Assembly (NCBI RefSeq): GCF_030915485.1
Contig: NZ_CP133266.1
Coordinates: 2,732,001 to 2,796,000, forward strand
Reading direction: 5' to 3'
DNA: 64,000 bases
From: Neobacillus sp. PS3-40
Lineage (GTDB): Bacteria > Bacillota > Bacilli > Bacillales > Cytobacillaceae
Shown: piece by piece, positions 59,622 to 64,000 of the stretch
Numbering within the stretch: position 1 is the first letter of the stretch
How the letters are laid out: every line of letters starts with the position of its first letter
Position numbers and translations under genes: made by a program
Notes under the pieces: model-generated
The model's database searches: none
What the model saw: only the letters and a program-made list of their open reading frames with translations
Told to the model about the DNA's origin: nothing

Positions 59622-61821
59622 GTGGATGCTTATTTTTGGTTTACTTACGATTACAGTGTTAATCGATGAGGTAGGAACAATTATTTTTCCATCTATCAAT
59701 AAATATAAACTTGCTACAGCTACTGCCTTATTAGCAACAATAGGTTTGCTATTCTTTCTATTTAAAAGTATGGATAAGACGGCAATGGAACTTCGTAAAC
59801 TTGAGAAAAGGGTCAAAAATGTTTTTGATACCTTAGATGTCGCAATTTGGTCGCATGATTTACGATCGAATACACTCCTTATCACTCCTGGGATTGAAAA
59901 ATTGTACGGGTATCCGTTAGAAGCGTTTTATCAGGACTTTTTTCTTTGGAAAAAGGTAATACATCCAGAGGATTTACCAGTTTTATCTGAAAGAGAACAG
60001 AAATTAAAGACAGGTGAACCGTCTACAAGTGAATATAGGATTATTCGTCCAGGCGGTGAGGTACGTTGGATTCAGGATAGAGGATTCCCAACACTTGATG
60101 AACAGGGGAACCTTGTTGATTTTAATAGTGTATTGTTTGATATTACGGATCGTAAAGAAAGTGAAGACCGTTATCGTAGTTTAGTTGAGATGTCTCCTGA
60201 TTTTGTTGCGGTTATTAATAGTGGGAAAATTGACTATGTTAATGAGGCAGGTTGCAACCTTATGGGTGCAACAGGCCCATCTGATTTGTTGGGACTCCCG
60301 GCAACTCAGTTTGCCCCAACAGAAATTATTGAGAATATTAAAAATAGCGAATTACATACAGTAGGTAAAATTGCGGCAACAAGGTATGAACTTCAAATGA
60401 AAAAGTTGGATGGTTCATGTATTGATGTTGAATTGTCTACCATGCCGATCCTTTTAGGAGGAAGATTGGCCACACAAGTTGTTGGTAGAGATATTACAAA
60501 ACGTAAAAAAAATGAAAAGACCATTCAATATATGGCATTCTATGATACTCTCACAGGCATCCCGAATCGAAACATGCTGAAAAAACATCTGAATGAAATA
60601 CTAGTTCAGCAAAAATCACAAATGGCTGCTGTTCTATTTTTAGATTTGGATCGATTTAAGATTATTAATGACACCAAAGGACATACCACTGGAGATCTTT
60701 TATTGCAAAAAGTAGCTAAGAGACTGCAAGGTGCTGTTTCACACGAGGGAATGGTTTCCCGTCAGGGTGGGGATGAATTTATAATCTTGATAGAAAAAAC
60801 GAATAAGGAAAAAGCAATCTTAGTTGCCCAGAGAATTCTTGATAAATTGTCAGACCCATTTGATCTCAATGATAAGGAATTTTTTATTACTTCAAGTATA
60901 GGAATCAGTATCTATCCAACAGATGGTAATGATGAGGAAACGCTAATAAAGAATGCGGGTACAGCAATGTATGTAGCAAAAGGGCGCGGGAAAAATAAGT
61001 TTCAGTTCTATTCACCTTTTCAAAATGGAAATTCTGTTCGCAAAATGGAACTAGAAAATGGCTTGCGAAAAGCCATAGAACAGAAACAATTGTTACTTCA
61101 CTATCAGCCACAAGTGTATCTTGGAACTGGAAAGATTATAGGGGTAGAAGCATTAATCCGCTGGCAACATCCACAGTTTGGATTGATTTCACCATCTGAA
61201 TTCATTCCATTAGCAGAGGAAACAGGACTTATTATTCCAATTGGAAATTGGGTTCTAAGAAAGGCTTGTGAACAAAATAAGGCATGGCAAAATGCTGGGT
61301 TAGCAGCGGTTACTGTAGCTGTTAATGTTTCTGTTCGGCAGCTACAGGATGACCGTTTTGTTGACTCTGTAATAGAAGTTCTTAATCAGGTAGGCTTAAA
61401 TCCAAAATATCTTGAATTAGAAATTACAGAAAGCATTATGCAAAATATTGAAGAATCAACGATAATTCTGAATCAATTAAAGGAACTTGGAGTTAATTTA
61501 TCGATCGATGACTTTGGAACAGGTTATTCATCTCTAAATTATTTAAAGCATCTTCCAATCGATAAAATTAAAATTGATAAATCTTTTATCGATGATATCC
61601 TTTATCATTCCAATCAGGGGCAAATGGTTAAGACGATTATCGATATGGGTAACCATATGCAATTTTCTGTTGTAGCAGAAGGTATTGAACAAAAAGAACA
61701 AGCAGACTTTTTATATCAAAATGCATGTAAGATTGGTCAAGGCTTTTTCTATAGCAAACCACTACCGGTGGATCAGATGGAGAGCTTTTTTAAACAAAAA
61801 GCTAATGTTGAAGTCCTTTAA
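59614..61821 (+). CDS. PAS-PAS-GGDEF-EAL cyclic-di-GMP protein
   Basis: 735 residues. Two N-terminal membrane helices (about 5-22 and 33-52), PAS domain 1 (about 65-180, with HPEDLPVL and the PAC-like GEVRWIQDRG), PAS 2 (about 185-300, ending VGRDITKRKK), GGDEF domain with intact RQGGDEF, and EAL domain with EALIRW, NVSVRQL, ELEITES and DDFGTGYSSL. Both catalytic motifs look complete, so it could make or break c-di-GMP depending on the PAS input. The start ATG overlaps a 9-codon leader frame. Confidence 0.93.
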   Translation: MRKWMLIFGLLTITVLIDEVGTIIFPSINKYKLATATALLATIGLLFFLFKSMDKTAMELRKLEKRVKNVFDTLDVAIWSHDLRSNTLLITPGIEKLYGYPLEAFYQDFFLWKKVIHPEDLPVLSEREQKLKTGEPSTSEYRIIRPGGEVRWIQDRGFPTLDEQGNLVDFNSVLFDITDRKESEDRYRSLVEMSPDFVAVINSGKIDYVNEAGCNLMGATGPSDLLGLPATQFAPTEIIENIKNSELHTVGKIAATRYELQMKKLDGSCIDVELSTMPILLGGRLATQVVGRDITKRKKNEKTIQYMAFYDTLTGIPNRNMLKKHLNEILVQQKSQMAAVLFLDLDRFKIINDTKGHTTGDLLLQKVAKRLQGAVSHEGMVSRQGGDEFIILIEKTNKEKAILVAQRILDKLSDPFDLNDKEFFITSSIGISIYPTDGNDEETLIKNAGTAMYVAKGRGKNKFQFYSPFQNGNSVRKMELENGLRKAIEQKQLLLHYQPQVYLGTGKIIGVEALIRWQHPQFGLISPSEFIPLAEETGLIIPIGNWVLRKACEQNKAWQNAGLAAVTVAVNVSVRQLQDDRFVDSVIEVLNQVGLNPKYLELEITESIMQNIEESTIILNQLKELGVNLSIDDFGTGYSSLNYLKHLPIDKIKIDKSFIDDILYHSNQGQMVKTIIDMGNHMQFSVVAEGIEQKEQADFLYQNACKIGQGFFYSKPLPVDQMESFFKQKANVEVL

Positions 61822-61858
61822 ATTATTTTAATGGACAATACGTTATTTAGAATTAATT

Positions 61859-61900
61859 AAAAGGGTTGGATCTCAAATGAGTTCCAACCCTTTTTTCGTA
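61859..61900 (+). terminator. Terminator after the GGDEF-EAL gene
   Basis: AAAAGGGTTGGA and TCCAACCCTTTT form a perfect 12-bp stem followed by TTCG. Confidence 0.88.
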
Positions 61901-62016
61901 ATATGTGCCTGAAATCAAATGATATTGTTCTCTTATAGTCTATAAAACTGGGTAAAACGAATAAATCTATATTTTTAATACCGCCCTTTAAAGCCTATTA
62001 ATGTAAATAAAAAGGT

Positions 62017-62052
62017 AAAAAGGATAAACAATAAAAAATGTTTATCCTTTTC
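62017..62052 (-). terminator. Terminator after the spore-coat-like operon
   Basis: AAAAGGATAAACA and TGTTTATCCTTTT form a 13-bp stem directly after the stop codon of the minus-strand gene. Confidence 0.82.
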
Positions 62053-62442
62053 CTAGCTTCCCCACTTCATGGAAATGGTTAATGAGCAACAGCTAATTTG
62101 AGTGTATTGATTTGCCTGTGAATGAAGGGTAAATATGACTCCTGATGGGGTATATTCGGTTGACATGGGTACTTTTAATCCAATTGATTTTATTAAACTT
62201 TCTACTTTGGCTTTTTTCCCTTGCTGAGCAGCATCCATCATCATATAGGCAAATGTTGAGTCCCCTAGACGATCTAATAATAAACTGGCTTGTTCCATTA
62301 AAAAACGATAAGATTTGACGGATTCTTTAAATATTTTTGTATCGACTTTTGGATATGGGGCACGTGGAAGGTCCTGCAATATTGGGAAAGTAGCGTAAGT
62401 AGGCAGTGGAGGATATGTTGGATAGATCATGTATTCATACAT
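62053..62442 (-). CDS. Probable spore-coat-type protein, 129 residues
   Basis: N-terminus rich in Tyr and Pro (YEYMIYPTYPPLPTY), then a conserved-looking body with FLMEQASLLLDRLGDSTFAY, AAQQGKKAKVESLIKSIGL and a C-terminal CCSLTISMKWG. The aromatic/Pro start and the pair of such genes resemble inner spore coat proteins of Bacillus (YuzC-like); that is my recollection of the family, not proof. GAAGG spaced seven bases from ATG 62442 fixes the start; a TTG two codons earlier is also in frame. Confidence 0.6.
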   Translation of the reverse strand: MYEYMIYPTYPPLPTYATFPILQDLPRAPYPKVDTKIFKESVKSYRFLMEQASLLLDRLGDSTFAYMMMDAAQQGKKAKVESLIKSIGLKVPMSTEYTPSGVIFTLHSQANQYTQISCCSLTISMKWGS

Positions 62443-62517
62443 GTACAAACCTTCTTTCCAGATAACAACCTAAGTTTATAGGTGAATTCCAAGATTGGAG
62501 TTTAGAGTGAGTGAACG

Positions 62518-62877
62518 TTAAAATTCATCTTGTGATGGACTATAAGGAATACTTAGTCTGTTTTCTACTATCCTTAGTCGTTGGTTTAGTTTTTTTAGGT
62601 GCCGTGTCTGCTTTTCATTTGTATTATTTAGCCTCAAAATTTCTTGATTAAGCCTGTTAATTTCTCCATTCAAACGATGAATTTCTTGATTTTGTCGGTT
62701 TAATTCCTCGTTTAGTCGAGCTAGCTCTTTTCTTTGTTGATCATTCTGCCTTTCGAGAACGTCTACTCTACCTTCAATCCCCTTAGACTTTGGTTTTTGT
62801 CTGTTTGGGTCATATTGTTCCGCTTGAATATCATAGGGAAAATATGATTGAGGAATATAATATGGATAAGGATTCAT
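62518..62877 (-). CDS. Coiled-coil protein with Tyr/Pro-rich start, probable coat protein
   Basis: 119 residues. The first 25 are Tyr/Pro-rich (PYPYYIPQSYFPYDIQ), and the rest is a long coiled coil with heptads such as LARLNEELNRQNQEIHRL and INRLNQEILRLNNTN. AAGGAGAG precedes the ATG. Likely in an operon with the next gene, since only 75 bp separate them without a terminator. A structural role in the spore coat is plausible. Confidence 0.6.
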   Translation of the reverse strand: MNPYPYYIPQSYFPYDIQAEQYDPNRQKPKSKGIEGRVDVLERQNDQQRKELARLNEELNRQNQEIHRLNGEINRLNQEILRLNNTNEKQTRHLKKLNQRLRIVENRLSIPYSPSQDEF

Positions 62878-63193
62878 ATGGGCTTCTCTCCTTAGAATTT
62901 CTATTTGAGGGCTTTTAATCGCTGTCCCTATTTGAGGGTGATGATATTTGGGAAATTCTTTATAAATTATGTAGTTACTTTACGGAGGGGCACGGCATAA
63001 ACCCAAAGAAAGTAGTTTATAAGGAAATTCTTTAGGGTGGCTAATTCTGTTTTTTCTCTAATTTTAAATATATAATAGAAAGAAATTTGAAAATTGGTAT
63101 TTTAAAGTATAAGCAAATCTATTTATAATAAGTTCTTTTTAGAAGATAATAAGTTTGGAATTTGCTTTATATGAATAAAAAAGGGGGATTTAA
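62878..63193. other. Divergent promoter region
   Basis: 316 bp between the coat-like gene and the flavin oxidoreductase. A CATAATTTA segment on the minus strand near 62970 resembles a sigma-E/K -10, but I could not find a convincing -35. No gene seen. Confidence 0.35.
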
Positions 63194-64000
63194 ATGATGA
63201 ATCCAAAATACAGCCCATTATTCGATACATTTGTGTTTCAAAAAGGGGTAAGTTTAAAAAACCGTCTCATTATGGCACCAATGACTAATTTTTCATCAAA
63301 TCAAGATGGTACGGTGTCGGATGCAGAAGTTCGATACTATGCACGCAGATCTAAGGGAGTTAGCATGGTTGTAACCGCTTGTACATATGTAACTCCTAAT
63401 GGTAAAGGCTTTCGCGGAGAATTTGCAGGCGATCGCGATGAAATGATTCCAAGCCTAAAAAAACTTGCCTCTGCTATTAAAGCGGAGGGTGCTAAGGCTG
63501 TTTTGCAAATTTTCCATGGAGGAAGAGAGTGCCCACCGGAATTGGTACCTAATGGAGAGATTGTTAGTGCGAGTGAGGTTCCATCCGAGCGAAAAGGATC
63601 AGCCACTCCAAGAGAGTTGCAAGAAGACGAAATCCAATCAATCATCCGTGCGTTTGGTGAAACAACTCGGAGGGCCATTGAAGCAGGATATGATGGGGTT
63701 GAAATACACGGTGCAAACGGATATTTGATCCAACAGTTTTTCTCACCACATTCAAATCGAAGAGAAGACCAATGGGGGGGAACACTAGAAAAACGAATGG
63801 CTTTTCCACTCGCAATTGTGGAAGAAGTTCAAAATGTGGTAGCTAAAAATGCGAAACAACCTTTCATTATCGGATACAGATTCTCTCCAGAAGAGCCGGA
63901 GACACCAGGAATTACAATGGCAGAAACATTAAAATTAATTCATGCATTAGCTGAAACAAAATTGGATTATCTCCATGTTTCACAGATGGATTTTAAAGCA
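63194..64000 (+). CDS. yqiG: NADH:flavin oxidoreductase (old yellow enzyme family), YqiG-like, 3' end missing
   Basis: 269 residues are visible before the window ends. ATG pair at 63194/63197 with AAGGGGG six bases upstream. OYE barrel landmarks: KNRLIMAPMTNFSSNQDG at the FMN site, VLQIFHGGRECPPELV, and EIHGANGYLIQQFFSPHSNR with GGTLEKRMAF, the FMN/substrate segment. The visible text follows B. subtilis YqiG closely (PKYSPLFDTF, YRFSPEEPETPG). The substrate is unknown; the family reduces activated alkenes with NAD(P)H. Confidence 0.88.
   Translation, partial: MMNPKYSPLFDTFVFQKGVSLKNRLIMAPMTNFSSNQDGTVSDAEVRYYARRSKGVSMVVTACTYVTPNGKGFRGEFAGDRDEMIPSLKKLASAIKAEGAKAVLQIFHGGRECPPELVPNGEIVSASEVPSERKGSATPRELQEDEIQSIIRAFGETTRRAIEAGYDGVEIHGANGYLIQQFFSPHSNRREDQWGGTLEKRMAFPLAIVEEVQNVVAKNAKQPFIIGYRFSPEEPETPGITMAETLKLIHALAETKLDYLHVSQMDFKA

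Overview
The window is a piece of a low-GC Gram-positive chromosome, most likely from a soil Bacillaceae (Bacillus, Neobacillus or Peribacillus type). The evidence is strong AGGAGG-type ribosome binding sites, frequent TTG/GTG starts, many hairpin-plus-T-run terminators, and families typical of that group: LnrJKLMN, YesLMN, DUF4257, DUF3231, DUF4179, PadR/DUF1700/DUF4097, YqiG and spore-coat-like Tyr/Pro-rich proteins. I saw no rRNA, tRNA, CRISPR array, prophage or intact transposase.

Layout. 1-1 kb: end of an amino-acid ABC importer. 1.3-6.6 kb (minus): a two-component system plus ABC-2 exporter matching the B. subtilis linearmycin-resistance set lnrJKLMN. 7-11.3 kb: a MarR regulator, an EamA exporter, a small unknown protein and a chemoreceptor. 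11.4-17.8 kb: an alpha-glucoside operon (binding lipoprotein, two permeases, LacI regulator, GH13 glucosidase) behind several LacI/CcpA-type operators. 18-20.9 kb (minus): HMA metallochaperone, P1B metal ATPase and Crp/Fnr regulator, with an FNR-like box 41.5 bp upstream of the predicted start site. 21-24.3 kb: DUF2157/GDYXXLXY membrane pair, a VOC protein and a membrane dipeptidase. 24.5-34.3 kb: a xylo-oligosaccharide cluster (YesM/YesN-type two-component system, binding protein, two permeases, YesL, aldo/keto reductase, GH43 beta-xylosidase XynB) that holds a decayed xylulokinase gene.

34.9-39 kb is the most unusual part. It has two small unknown proteins and a minus-strand radical SAM/SPASM maturase followed by a 28-residue Cys-free peptide and a terminator, which is a candidate RiPP system. 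Divergently, an MFS exporter sits behind a roughly 220-nt structured leader that ends in a terminator-like hairpin whose 3' arm is the exporter's Shine-Dalgarno. This looks like an undescribed riboswitch or attenuator.

39.6-52.5 kb: DUF4257, two sigma/anti-sigma pairs, a NagZ-type GH3 enzyme, a PadR/DUF1700/DUF4097 operon, a transglutaminase-like protein, small membrane proteins and DUF3231. 52.8-64 kb: an acetyltransferase, an alkylation-repair pair (Ada zinc domain fused to AlkA, then Ogt), a DEAD-box helicase with a 42-bp-repeat tail, an RlmI-like methyltransferase, a DinB protein, a PAS-PAS-GGDEF-EAL protein, two probable spore-coat proteins and a truncated YqiG-like flavin oxidoreductase.

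The region is rich in small repeats. There are five MITE copies of about 162 bp with terminal inverted repeats and 8-bp target duplications, two arrays of the same 52-bp hairpin unit, six copies of an 85-bp hairpin repeat, six copies of a degenerate element headed by AATCAAACGTTTGATT, and one array of hairpins near 8.9 kb.
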